Shown in pieces: positions 1 through 7,193 of a DNA stretch of 21,984 nt. The translations under genes were made by a program, and so were the position numbers. The notes under the pieces were generated by a model. The model did no database searches, was not told the origin of the DNA, and saw only the letters and a program-made list of their open reading frames with translations. This DNA is from Candidatus Sodaliphilus fimicaballi (GTDB lineage Bacteria; Bacteroidota; Bacteroidia; Bacteroidales; Muribaculaceae), in assembly GCA_018065165.1 (NCBI GenBank), contig JAGHTV010000040.1, positions 1-21,984 on the forward strand. Reading direction: 5' to 3'. The number at the start of each line of letters is the position of its first letter. The stretch's first letter is position 1.

Positions 1-31
1 TTTCTGATTATCTGTAGTCGCTATAGCGAAT

Positions 32-136
32 CCATCTGTTAAATCTGAAATAAAATTCCCTTTTCAGCTTAATCTGTGTTAGGAAATCTCTCACAGCGCC
101 CTCGTGCCCGACGGTTTTCCGTCGGGATGTGTTGTT
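32..136. repeat. Interspersed repeat, copy A
   Basis: This segment matches 1821-1926 almost without gaps. The block TTTTCAGCTTAATCTGTGTT and the hairpin CCCGACGG-TTTT-CCGTCGGG (107-126) are identical in both copies, and differences cluster in two short stretches. The conceptual minus-strand translation of both copies contains FLTQIKLKREF followed by an NRW motif. I infer a dispersed non-coding or relic element. Orientation is the same in both copies. Confidence 0.8.
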
Positions 137-321
137 ATTTTCCGCTCTTATTTTCTTCTGTCTTAAAGAAATGTTGAATCGTTGCAAGCATCCCGCTAGG
201 GATGAGATACTGTAGCCAGCCATAAGGATGTGCCGTAGGTACGACGATATGGCAGGAATGAAGGCAACCGTATAACGCCATGCCTTTAGGTATGGGATAA
301 AATACACACTCTATATCATTG

Positions 322-352
322 AAAAATATAGCGGACATCGCTGCCCGCTATA
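322..352 (-). terminator. Terminator after the 278-residue secreted protein
   Basis: On the minus strand the stem TATAGCGG/CCGCTATA (8 bp, 10-nt loop) is followed by five T residues, 33 bp past the stop codon. This is a standard intrinsic terminator layout. Confidence 0.75.
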
Positions 353-384
353 CAATATAAATAACTCTAGTCGAAAAGAAAATT

Positions 385-1221
385 TCACTTCACGACTACC
401 TTCTTTCCATTGTGGATATAGATGCCAGCTGGAGCACTCTTGATGTCAACCGCCTGACCCTGCAGGTTGTAATAACCAGTATCACTTTTGACGGTTCCTG
501 CCTTTATATCATTGATTCCACTATAAACATCCTTGTTTGGGTCAAAAATCACTTTGCCGTCTGTATCAGTGAACTGGATGAAATACCACCCTTTACAACA
601 AGTGGGACGAGGTATATATGGGTAAGGCAATGTGCAATACAATATCCAGTCATCGTTCTTATAACCAAATCCCTCTATCAATCTCAAAGTAACGAAGTCG
701 TCAGCCTCATAATAGAATTTTGTATCATATTGATTGCATTTAACCCCTTGAATGGTAGCGTGGCCAGTTATAGATTCTAAAGATTGGTTGAAATCATAAA
801 GCTTTATACCATATTCCGTTTTAATTCCCTCGTGAGGGAATCCCATGAATCGATTATCCATGTAGTCAACCTGGTCAGGGTGTTCGTAAACTGCATATAC
901 AACCTTATCCTTCTCTATCATGCAGCATTCAAGGGTTGTAACAGGAAGTTGTTTGCCAGAGACCTCTGGGTCAAAAAAATCGCCTTTAATAACGGTACGA
1001 TAGAGTTTTTTGTAGACATTGCCATTTATGACGGAATCACCTTTAAACTCATAATAGCATTGTGAGTCATAAATGCCATCTCCAACTTCTGGATTTACAT
1101 AGTAGCCATAGTACCATCTAACGCCTTCACGAACCAGTGGTTGATAAGTACTCTCTTGTGCCTGAGTTGCAACTGCAGATAACAGTGCAACTAATGTAAG
1201 TAATAATTTTTTCATAAGCAT
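385..1221 (-). CDS. Exported protein with T9SS-like C-terminal tail
   Basis: The 278-residue product has an N-terminal signal peptide (KKLLLTLVALLSAVATQAQ, cut expected after about residue 21) and a central part of unknown family rich in aromatic residues and cysteine (CC at 99-100 and 208-209). The end, residues 249-278, reads YYNLQGQ...GIYIHNGKKVVVK. This resembles the type IX secretion sorting tails of Bacteroidetes, so the protein is probably exported and perhaps surface-attached. Two in-frame ATG codons six bases apart could start it. The outer one is kept because AGGA lies 9 nt upstream. No -7 box lies close to the gene; the nearest good promoter is at 1540-1570, which would give a leader of about 315 nt. 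Function is not recognised. Confidence 0.85.
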   Translation of the reverse strand: MLMKKLLLTLVALLSAVATQAQESTYQPLVREGVRWYYGYYVNPEVGDGIYDSQCYYEFKGDSVINGNVYKKLYRTVIKGDFFDPEVSGKQLPVTTLECCMIEKDKVVYAVYEHPDQVDYMDNRFMGFPHEGIKTEYGIKLYDFNQSLESITGHATIQGVKCNQYDTKFYYEADDFVTLRLIEGFGYKNDDWILYCTLPYPYIPRPTCCKGWYFIQFTDTDGKVIFDPNKDVYSGINDIKAGTVKSDTGYYNLQGQAVDIKSAPAGIYIHNGKKVVVK

Positions 1222-1539
1222 AATTAGTGTTCCTCTCGACCCTGAGAAACCATAAAATTAATAAATAAAGAAAGCGTGGGACGATGTCGTTGTCAATTGT
1301 TTTTCGAGGCATCGCCAAACGCCTTACCCAAAATTGAACACCCCACCCCCACGCCGTAGCTTATAAAACATCCCGCTTGCACGGGGGTGGATATACAAGC
1401 ACAGCGAAGGCGTTTCGAGTTGCATCAACATCCTTTGGGTTAGAAAATTGGCGATTTTCGAAAAACAGGAATTGAAGCGAAACGCTTTCAAAATATGTCC
1501 TTCAAGCAGTGGCCTCTGCCACACAATCTTGAATTACTG

Positions 1540-1570
1540 CAAAGTTAGTTGATTTATGGAAATAAACAAA
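1540..1570 (-). promoter_or_regulatory. Consensus Bacteroidetes promoter
   Basis: Minus strand: TTTG (1567-1570), 19-bp spacer, TAACTTTG (1540-1547). Both boxes and the spacing match the -33/-7 consensus of Bacteroidetes. Transcription would start near 1536 and run left. The first recognised gene downstream starts only at 1221, which leaves a leader of about 315 nt. Confidence 0.7.
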
Positions 1571-1703
1571 GAAAACGACTGAATTTAAGTTTTGGGTTTG
1601 TCAAAATGCGTTCTAGGCCCCCTGTCGGGGAGAGCGGAAAGGCTTCGCCCCATAGTTATATCCCCGCACTGCACACGCATACGCTCGCTTGTACAGGGTT
1701 ATT

Positions 1704-1727
1704 AACATAGCGACTAGTCGCTATGTT
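1704..1727. repeat. Perfect 24-bp palindrome
   Basis: The half-site AACATAGCGACT is followed directly by its reverse complement, with no loop. Ten bases of it (TAGTCGCTAT) recur at 16-25 next to repeat copy A. It could be a dimeric protein-binding site or a fold-back end of a relic element. Confidence 0.8.
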
Positions 1728-1730
1728 GTG

Positions 1731-1747
1731 TTGTCCCCTTGGGACAA
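1731..1747. repeat. Small hairpin TTGTCCC-CTT-GGGACAA
   Basis: A perfect 7-bp stem with a 3-nt loop lies four bases after the 24-bp palindrome. It has the same design as the hairpins at 189-204 and 2047-2062: CC, a 3-4 nt loop, then GG. Confidence 0.65.
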
Positions 1748-1820
1748 AGTTGAAGTCACTTTTATTATGGGTAAATCTGCGTGTTTTCGCGTTATGCGCG
1801 AGGAATACGTTATCGCGCAG

Positions 1821-1926
1821 CCATCTGTTTAATCTCGCTTTAAATTCCCTTTTCAGCTTAATCTGTGTTAGGAAGCCTCTCGATAGCGCCACCGTGCCCG
1901 ACGGTTTTCCGTCGGGAAGTGTTGTT
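1821..1926. repeat. Interspersed repeat, copy B
   Basis: Second copy of the element at 32-136, in the same orientation and with one extra base near position 1875. The hairpin CCCGACGG-TTTT-CCGTCGGG is at 1897-1916. The two copies flank the 278-residue gene and its promoter region. Confidence 0.8.
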
Positions 1927-2046
1927 GATTTTAGACAGTTGTACATAAGGTTTTATAAAACAAATACTGCGCGTGACTAATTGGTAGCCACGCGCAGCGT
2001 TGTCTTATGTCTAATTTGAAACTACGGATTAATGGAGGTTCGCCAT

Positions 2047-2086
2047 AACGCCTTGAGGCGTTGCGGACAGCACAGGAGTGCAGTCC
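2047..2086. repeat. Two adjacent small hairpins
   Basis: AACGCC-TTGA-GGCGTT occupies 2047-2062. GGAC-A-GCAC-AGGA-GTGC-A-GTCC, with one A-A mismatch, occupies 2065-2086. No T run follows on either strand, so neither is a good terminator. They look like small interspersed palindromes. Confidence 0.6.
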
Positions 2087-2166
2087 CTACACCGTTGCTC
2101 ACTGCTTTGAGCTTGCCTTATGGCTCGGTTTTCTGATTCTTTGAAATAATTTATCTGGTAAAAATC

Positions 2167-2185
2167 GGATAATCAGATAATCTGT
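2167..2185. repeat. Short 8-bp tandem (CGGATAAT, CAGATAAT)
   Basis: CGGATAAT, CAGATAAT, then CTG, just downstream of the end of the 860-residue gene. The second unit also forms the near-palindrome CAGATAATCTG. The related TCTGATTATCTGTAGT is found at positions 3-18. Confidence 0.5.
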
Positions 2186-2209
2186 AGTTTCAGTGTCCTC
2201 TGTGGGAGA

Positions 2210-4792
2210 TTAGAGACCCAGAACGATGTCGATGATAGCGTTCATGTCGGCAACATCTACATTGCCGTCACCGTTTACGTCACCAACAGTTGTTGCGTCT
2301 TGCAGACCCAGAATCATGTCGATGCAAGCGTTAACATCAGCGATGTCAACAACACCGTCACCATTGATGTCGCCCTTAACGGGTGTGGGACCGTCTTCGC
2401 CCTTAATCTCAACGGGATAGAGCTCTACTGCATCGTTGTAGAGGGTTACGAAGCACTTGATGTCAAACTTCTTGCCTTCGAGGTTCTCGGGAATCTCAAC
2501 GCCGCTGAACTTAGCGAAGAGCTTAACGCCGTCCATTGTGTCGTCGGCTACCTCATATGTGTTAGCTGTCTCGGTTGCTGTGATTGTAGCGTCCTTGATG
2601 AGCAGGTAGTTGTGAACCATGTCGGTACCAACCTCTTCGAGAGCGATCTCGGTGGGCTCGATAGCTGCGCCCTTGCCGCTTGCTGCAAATGTTGAGTCAA
2701 CGGGAACGAGTTGCTTAGCACCGTTGTAAGTAGTCCAGCTAGCGATAGCATTCTTGATTTGGTCACCGTTCTCAAACTTCTCAGTGAGGTAACCATAAAC
2801 GAGAGCATACTCGTCGTCGCTCTTAACATAGAGGTAGTAACCGTTCTGGTAGATAGTTGTCATCGCGCCAGTGATCTTGCCGTTTACGCCCTTGTTGAGG
2901 CCGTAGAGAGCAGCAACATTGGCAACTTCCTGTACGTCAACCTCGGCACCACCAGCCTCGGTGATCTTAGTAGTGAGGACCTGGTAGATAGTGTTGGTCT
3001 TGCCATAAGAACCTACGATACCGTAAACGTCGTACTTCTTAGTGAGGTCGCTGGGCATGTTAGCACCCATGTTGTTGTAGAACTTAACAACCTGACCGTT
3101 TTCGAGTGTAAGAGTGCTTGCTGTAGCGTCGATAGTGACGTTCTTAGCAACTACGTAGTGGCCGAAGTTAGCGTGAGCCATCATAGCCTCGCCGGTGAGA
3201 GTCTCGGGCTTAACCTCAACGGTGCTTGTAGCATCCTGGAATCCTGTGAAAGGAGTTGCGAGCTCTGGTTCACCGTCGTAAGTGGTCTTCTTGCCGCTGA
3301 AACCTGCGGGAATTACATTACCTTGAGCATAAGTCTTGCCTGTGTTACCGAAAACGAGCATGTAGCCAGTCTCGTCCTTAACGAACATGCGGCTGCCTGA
3401 TACTGCCTGAACTGTTACGGGGTTCTTGAAAGTAACAACGGTACCGTCGGTTGCCTGCTGGAACTCAGCGATGCTCACGCCATCAACGATGTCACCGCCA
3501 CCGCCGCCTGTGCCAGCCTCAACGAGCTTAACGGGAAGAACAACGGGGATGATGTTGTCACCGTCCTTAGTTGTGCCGATGATAGCGATTACGTCAAATT
3601 CCTTAGTAGCGTCGGTTGAGCTGCCGTAGCCACCCATACCTGTGCGTACCTGTGCTGAACCTGCAGCGTCGGTGATAGTCTTGTTCTCGTAAGAAACCTT
3701 AGCGCCCTTGATCATTACATAGTGACCAAAGAGAGCCTCGCTTACTTGAGCAGTAGTGATAGTCTCGGGCTCGATGGGGCTGTTGCTAGCAGCTGCCTGG
3801 AAACCGTCGGTGGGATAGCAGCTGAGCTCGGGCTGGCCATTGTAAGTAACCTTCTTGCCAGTGAAACCTGCGGGGATAACGTCACCGTTCTTGTAAGTCT
3901 TGCCACTGAGGACATCGCCATAGATGAATGCGTAGCCAGTCTCGTCCTTAACATAGAGGTTCTTGCTGTTGTGAGCAAGTACGTTTACAATGTTTGTGAA
4001 CTGAACATAAGTGTCGTCGGCTGTGCCTTGGTAAGCAGCGATGTTAGCAACGGGAGTTGCAGCCTCGATAACGTAAGCAGCCTCGGCAACGTCGCTCTTC
4101 TTGTCGTCCTTAACAGCGATAGCCTTCACTGTAGTGGTAGCAGTGATGCTGAGGGGAGTGGTGTAAGCTGTAGAAGAAGCGCTGGGAGTAGTGCCGTCGA
4201 GTGTGTAGTAGATGCTTGCGCCGCCGGTGCCACAGTTGATGGCAACAGTCTGTGCGCTGTGGTAAGTACCTGCAGCTACGCTGAAGGTGGGCTTAGCAAC
4301 AGTTTGCTCTACTGAACCGCCAGTCTCGATGTCAACAGAATCGAAGTCGAGCTGACCTGCCTTTGCAGCGCCGTCGCTGCCATAAGTAGCCTTCTCGCCT
4401 ACTGTGAACACAACCTGACCAGCGGGGCCTGTCCAGGTTACAGTCTTTGCAGCAGCATCAACAGTTACGTTACCTGTGCTTGCCTTAACGTCGGTGAGAC
4501 GCTTCATTCCCTGAGTTGAGATGTTGAAAACAACCTTGCTCATAGCTGCGCCTGTAGTAGAGAGCGTGAGGGTGTTGCCTGCATAGGTACGAAGGTCCTT
4601 GTAGGTTTCGTTGTAAACGGGAGCCGAAGCGCCACCAACCTTGGCAACTGACAGAGAGTAGGTGCCAAATGTCACGGTAAAGTCACCAGCAGTGGTAGAA
4701 AGACCGCTCATGCTGGCAACAACGAATGACTCAGCACTTGCAAAACCAAATGCGAGAGCCACCATTGTGATTAAAGTAAATAATTTCTTCAT
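2210..4792 (-). CDS. Large modular secreted protein, dockerin-like end
   Basis: The 860-residue product has a signal peptide (residues 1-20, ending FGFASA), then a beta-rich N-domain (21-160) and a chitobiase/hexosaminidase C-terminal-like domain (about 166-243, with YYTLDGTTP). Three homologous repeats of about 175 residues follow (about 247-426, 436-613, 621-797), each with a motif like LYVKDETGYAFIYG and an FGHYVM-like segment. The end holds two dockerin-type calcium loops, DINGDGVVDIAD (808-819) and DVNGDGNVDVAD (838-849). Repeats 1 and 2 still share 21 identical nucleotides at 3362-3382 and 3932-3952, which suggests fairly recent duplication; repeat 3 is more diverged. A glycine run (429-433) links repeats 1 and 2. 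No catalytic domain is recognised. An adhesive or binding role outside the cell is an inference. No clear terminator follows. Confidence 0.9.
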   Translation of the reverse strand: MKKLFTLITMVALAFGFASAESFVVASMSGLSTTAGDFTVTFGTYSLSVAKVGGASAPVYNETYKDLRTYAGNTLTLSTTGAAMSKVVFNISTQGMKRLTDVKASTGNVTVDAAAKTVTWTGPAGQVVFTVGEKATYGSDGAAKAGQLDFDSVDIETGGSVEQTVAKPTFSVAAGTYHSAQTVAINCGTGGASIYYTLDGTTPSASSTAYTTPLSITATTTVKAIAVKDDKKSDVAEAAYVIEAATPVANIAAYQGTADDTYVQFTNIVNVLAHNSKNLYVKDETGYAFIYGDVLSGKTYKNGDVIPAGFTGKKVTYNGQPELSCYPTDGFQAAASNSPIEPETITTAQVSEALFGHYVMIKGAKVSYENKTITDAAGSAQVRTGMGGYGSSTDATKEFDVIAIIGTTKDGDNIIPVVLPVKLVEAGTGGGGGDIVDGVSIAEFQQATDGTVVTFKNPVTVQAVSGSRMFVKDETGYMLVFGNTGKTYAQGNVIPAGFSGKKTTYDGEPELATPFTGFQDATSTVEVKPETLTGEAMMAHANFGHYVVAKNVTIDATASTLTLENGQVVKFYNNMGANMPSDLTKKYDVYGIVGSYGKTNTIYQVLTTKITEAGGAEVDVQEVANVAALYGLNKGVNGKITGAMTTIYQNGYYLYVKSDDEYALVYGYLTEKFENGDQIKNAIASWTTYNGAKQLVPVDSTFAASGKGAAIEPTEIALEEVGTDMVHNYLLIKDATITATETANTYEVADDTMDGVKLFAKFSGVEIPENLEGKKFDIKCFVTLYNDAVELYPVEIKGEDGPTPVKGDINGDGVVDIADVNACIDMILGLQDATTVGDVNGDGNVDVADMNAIIDIVLGL

Positions 4793-4805
4793 TTGTTTTT
4801 AATTA

Positions 4806-4823
4806 GTTATAATGGTTATAATG
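4806..4823. repeat. Perfect 9-bp tandem in the leader of the 860-residue gene
   Basis: GTTATAATG occurs twice without a gap in the short 5' leader of the downstream minus-strand gene. It resembles the other short-period arrays in this window. Confidence 0.6.
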
Positions 4824-4861
4824 TTTTCAATACAGGTTTATGTTCACTAAAGTGCCCACAA

Positions 4862-4884
4862 CGAGTAATATACTCGCAAAAATA
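4862..4884 (-). promoter_or_regulatory. -7 box with 5' end hairpin for the 860-residue gene
   Basis: Minus strand TATTTTTG (4877-4884) fits TAnnTTTG. The -33 element is poor: the nearest TTTG is only 12 bp upstream. The predicted start falls at the edge of a hairpin, CGAGTA-ATA-TACTCG (4862-4876), so the mRNA could begin with a stem-loop. The leader would be about 80 nt. Confidence 0.45.
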
Positions 4885-4935
4885 CAAATTTGTTTTCAAA
4901 TGGAGGAAAAAAATACAAAGTATTTTTATATACAA

Positions 4936-4975
4936 CACAAAAAAACTTCACTTACACGAGGTAGAGTGAAGTTTT
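4936..4975 (-). terminator. Strong terminator of the SH3b/propeller operon
   Basis: On the minus strand an 11-bp stem AAAACTTCACT/AGTGAAGTTTT (4965-4975 with 4942-4952, 12-nt loop) runs into a T tract. It lies 29 bp past the stop codon at 5005. Confidence 0.85.
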
Positions 4976-5004
4976 GATGTTGCAACCACTTAGTGGTGTG
5001 ATGC

Positions 5005-5706
5005 TTATTTCTTGCGTAGCATGTAGATGTCAACATAGTCGACCTCGCCGTCGGGGCCGTCCATCTCTTGCATACGCCAGTACTTGCGACCTTGTGTGCT
5101 CTTGAAGTTGAAGCGACCGTCGCGCACATACTCCTCGCCACCGTTGAGGTGATAAATCTTCATCTTGATTGTTCCGTTGAACACCAGGTTGAGTTCGTCA
5201 ACTGCACTGATGTAACCATCGAGCTTAACATAGTCGCCCACATTGGTGCGGTCGAGTTGCTCGCCCACGCAGCGGTAGTAGTTGTCGCCTTCCTTGGTGA
5301 TGTTGACCGATCCGAAGTAGTCCCAAGAAATCCATTGCAGGCTCAGCATGTGCTTGCCTATGAGCTTCTTGTCCATGGCTGTAGTAGCGGGTTTGCCCTT
5401 AGCAGTAGCCTTGGTAGCAGTTGTGCTGCCACCCTCGCTCAGGTGAGTGAAGTCGCGAGAGATGAAAACCTCCTCGCCCATATATTTGACCATGTAGAAG
5501 TTGCCCTGAGTTTTAAGATAAGGGATAGCTTCGCCCTTCTTGGCATAAACCACCTTACCCTGACCGTCGTGCAGGATGGCATGGTTGGTAGATGGACCCA
5601 GGCGGAAGCGCACATTGGTACCGTCAACGATAACATTAGTTGCCCACGACATTGCTACTGTAGCGATAGCAAGCAGGCATGATGAGATGATTCTTTTCAA
5701 ATTCAT
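5005..5706 (-). CDS. Exported SH3b-domain protein
   Basis: The 233-residue product has a signal peptide (1-22, ending AMSWA) and a bacterial SH3 domain at about 24-88, with VNVR-like NVRFRLGPSTN, a KKGEAIPYL segment and an EVFISRDFT end. A Ser/Thr/Ala/Lys linker (91-112) follows, then a beta-rich C-terminal domain (about 115-230) that resembles small lipocalin-like DUFs but is not named here. SH3b domains of this kind usually bind cell wall or other periplasmic partners. The gene lies 31 bp after the 454-residue exported protein, with no promoter box between them and a strong terminator behind it. The two are therefore probably one transcript and may work together in the envelope. Confidence 0.85.
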   Translation of the reverse strand: MNLKRIISSCLLAIATVAMSWATNVIVDGTNVRFRLGPSTNHAILHDGQGKVVYAKKGEAIPYLKTQGNFYMVKYMGEEVFISRDFTHLSEGGSTTATKATAKGKPATTAMDKKLIGKHMLSLQWISWDYFGSVNITKEGDNYYRCVGEQLDRTNVGDYVKLDGYISAVDELNLVFNGTIKMKIYHLNGGEEYVRDGRFNFKSTQGRKYWRMQEMDGPDGEVDYVDIYMLRKK

Positions 5707-5737
5707 AATTTAGTGTAGTATTGGTTGTTAAATATTT

Positions 5738-7102
5738 TTACAGCGAGTATTTCACAAGGTTCTTGCCATTGGTGATGATGTAGTAGCCAACGTCGGTAAA
5801 CTTAATCATCTTGGGTACGAAGTCGATGGTCTTCATAGCCTCGACAACGCTGATGGGCACGCGGTGGCAGTATACGCCGTTCTTGCACACGGCCATCATA
5901 GCACCCTTGCTCGAGATGAAAGCAGCCTCAACCTTGCCGTGAGCATCCTTGGCACGAGCCAGGAACTCTGCTACAGCGCCTTCAGAGCTTGAAACGCCCT
6001 TATTGGTGATGAGCAGCCAGTCGCCGTTGTCGTTGAGCGACACGTTGCGTATCTGCTCGTTGGCCAGGTTGGCAGCTCCCAGCTTGTCGATGAGAGGGCG
6101 GGGCAGTCCTGCGCTGGTCTTGTAGCCATTGCGTTCATATATCACAATCCACTTGTTGCTCTCAGTGAGCACGACGTCCTTGATTTGGCAGTTGGGGCGG
6201 TTAAACGCCTTGATGTTGGTGACAAACTCGGTGGGGAAGCCCGACGAGTAGGCATAGCCATTGCCGCTGTAGATGAAGATACCGCCTGTGCTCATGTTCA
6301 TGGCAGCAGTGCTGCACTGGCCAGCCTTCATGAGTTGCTGGTGTACGAAGTGCATCTTGCTTGCCGCGTTCATTGTATTAGAGGGCACGCTGGTGCCTGT
6401 AATCTTGAACAGGCCGTTCTCGTTCTTTACATTGACGGGACTCTCGGGTTGGTTTTGCAGTGCAGCCTCAAGCTTTGACAGCGGCTTGGCCTCGGCGGGT
6501 TGAGCGGGCTCAACGGCGGGTTGTTCAGCAGGCTTAGGAGTTTCGACTGTTGGTTGCTCGGTAGGCTTGACAGGTTCAACTATTGTGTTTGTTACCGGGA
6601 TTGACTCTTGTGTTTTGCTTACCTCGGCAAACTGTGGGAACTCTTGCATCACACGCTTGAGGTCGCTAAATACTACATCTCCACCTGTGGGGAACATCAC
6701 CAGTGCATAACCGGCTGCACCCAGTCGCAGAGTCTCGCCACGAGCAGCCATAACCTCGTTGATGCGGCTTGCATCTACGGCTTCGCTCTCGAGCATTGCA
6801 ACAACAACGCCACGCAGTTTTGACTTTTCAACCACCTTGGTGGTAAACAAGCGCTCGCTAGAAGTGCTCACATTGATGTCCTTGCCACTGTTGAGAATAC
6901 GCATGAGCTCGGTGTCCTTGTCATCGGCAATGACCTTGAATGAAATCTTGTACTTGCCGTCTTCTTGCTGTGACACAGCGTATTCAACGTCGCCGTCGGC
7001 ACCGCGAAACTGTTGGGTAGATGCTACGTCGACAACGGGAGCAGCCATAGCTGTTGCCCACACGCATATTGCTGCAAATATTGAAATGATGTTTCTTTTC
7101 AT
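5738..7102 (-). CDS. Exported protein with propeller-like repeats
   Basis: The product is 454 residues from the ATG at 7102. A GTG eight codons upstream is rejected because it overlaps the -7 box. It has a signal peptide (MKRNIISIFAAICVWATAMA), an alpha/beta-looking N-domain (to about residue 165), and a Pro/Glu/Thr linker with repeated P-x-E-Q-P motifs (about 175-205). In the C-terminal half about five repeats of 35-42 residues follow the pattern hydrophobic-x-W-hydrophobic-hydrophobic, N-G-Y, S-x-G-hydrophobic-P, then a helix. Examples are NKWIVIYERNGYKTSAGLP and GDWLLITNKGVSSSEG. This rhythm suggests a beta-propeller or similar fold. The N-domain and function are not recognised. It is first in an operon with the SH3b protein. 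Confidence 0.85.
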   Translation of the reverse strand: MKRNIISIFAAICVWATAMAAPVVDVASTQQFRGADGDVEYAVSQQEDGKYKISFKVIADDKDTELMRILNSGKDINVSTSSERLFTTKVVEKSKLRGVVVAMLESEAVDASRINEVMAARGETLRLGAAGYALVMFPTGGDVVFSDLKRVMQEFPQFAEVSKTQESIPVTNTIVEPVKPTEQPTVETPKPAEQPAVEPAQPAEAKPLSKLEAALQNQPESPVNVKNENGLFKITGTSVPSNTMNAASKMHFVHQQLMKAGQCSTAAMNMSTGGIFIYSGNGYAYSSGFPTEFVTNIKAFNRPNCQIKDVVLTESNKWIVIYERNGYKTSAGLPRPLIDKLGAANLANEQIRNVSLNDNGDWLLITNKGVSSSEGAVAEFLARAKDAHGKVEAAFISSKGAMMAVCKNGVYCHRVPISVVEAMKTIDFVPKMIKFTDVGYYIITNGKNLVKYSL

Positions 7103-7125
7103 GATTATTGTAGTTTTTATAATCA

Positions 7126-7155
7126 CAAAGGTAGTTTTTTTTTGCGAATAACAAA
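7126..7155 (-). promoter_or_regulatory. Promoter of the propeller/SH3b operon
   Basis: Minus strand: TTTG (7152-7155), 18-bp spacer, TACCTTTG (7126-7133). The predicted start near 7122 gives a leader of about 20 nt to the ATG at 7102 and excludes the upstream GTG at 7126 as a start codon. Confidence 0.7.
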
Positions 7156-7167
7156 AGGTGTTAGGCC

Positions 7168-7193
7168 AAAAAACGCACTATTTGGTACGTGCG
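7168..7193 (-). terminator. Short terminator overlapping the DUF2851 stop codon
   Basis: On the minus strand CGCAC-(10 nt)-GTGCG is followed by six T residues. The stem begins in the last codons of the DUF2851 gene and includes its TAG in the loop/stem boundary. The 5-bp stem is short, so this is a moderate call. Confidence 0.5.

Larger units (their letters stand above)
1..384. other. Non-coding, hairpin-rich left end
   Basis: No convincing gene is present. The stretch holds one copy of a repeat of about 105 bp (32-136), a 12-bp palindrome TCGCTATAGCGA (18-29), and three small hairpins in series: CATCCC-GCTA-GGGATG (189-204), GTGCC-GTA-GGTAC with one G-U pair (230-242), and CCATGCC-TTTA-GGTATGG with one G-U pair (278-295). 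It ends with the terminator of the 278-residue gene (322-352). Short open frames on the minus strand run through the repeat and the hairpins. They look like by-products of the repeats rather than genes. Confidence 0.7.
1222..2209. other. 988-bp non-coding, repeat- and hairpin-rich gap
   Basis: No convincing gene is seen. From left to right it holds: a leader-like stretch with a large stem CCACCCCC/GGGGGTGG (1343-1350 with 1383-1390), a consensus promoter (1540-1570), a perfect 24-bp palindrome (1704-1727), a hairpin TTGTCCC-CTT-GGGACAA (1731-1747), the second copy of the 105-bp repeat (1821-1926), hairpins at 2047-2062 and 2065-2086, and a short tandem (2167-2185). A GTG-started frame of 66 codons (1324-1524) begins just after the promoter, but it overlaps the hairpin and has no recognisable domain. 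Confidence 0.7.

Noticed and set aside
8..338. Two short minus-strand frames at the left end
   Set aside because: They run through the 105-bp repeat, three hairpins and a terminator, and have no promoter. Treated as repeat-derived.
1127..1318. Minus-strand frame of 63 codons overlapping the 278-residue gene start
   Set aside because: It overlaps the signal-peptide region of a better gene in another frame, and no promoter or domain is seen.
1656..1946. Minus-strand frame of 96 codons with FLTQIKLKREF
   Set aside because: The shared peptide follows from the duplicated DNA. The frame also covers the palindrome and a hairpin, so coding is unlikely.
2210..2380. Cellulosome component based on the dockerin-like end
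   Set aside because: No cohesin, scaffoldin or glycosidase domain is present. Such ends are common on secreted proteins in this phylum, so a cellulosome is not supported.
2711..4315. Long plus-strand frames opposite the 860-residue gene
   Set aside because: Rich in Ser, Val and Leu, as expected from the complement of Ala/Asp/Lys/Glu codons. The minus frame has a signal peptide, repeats and calcium loops.
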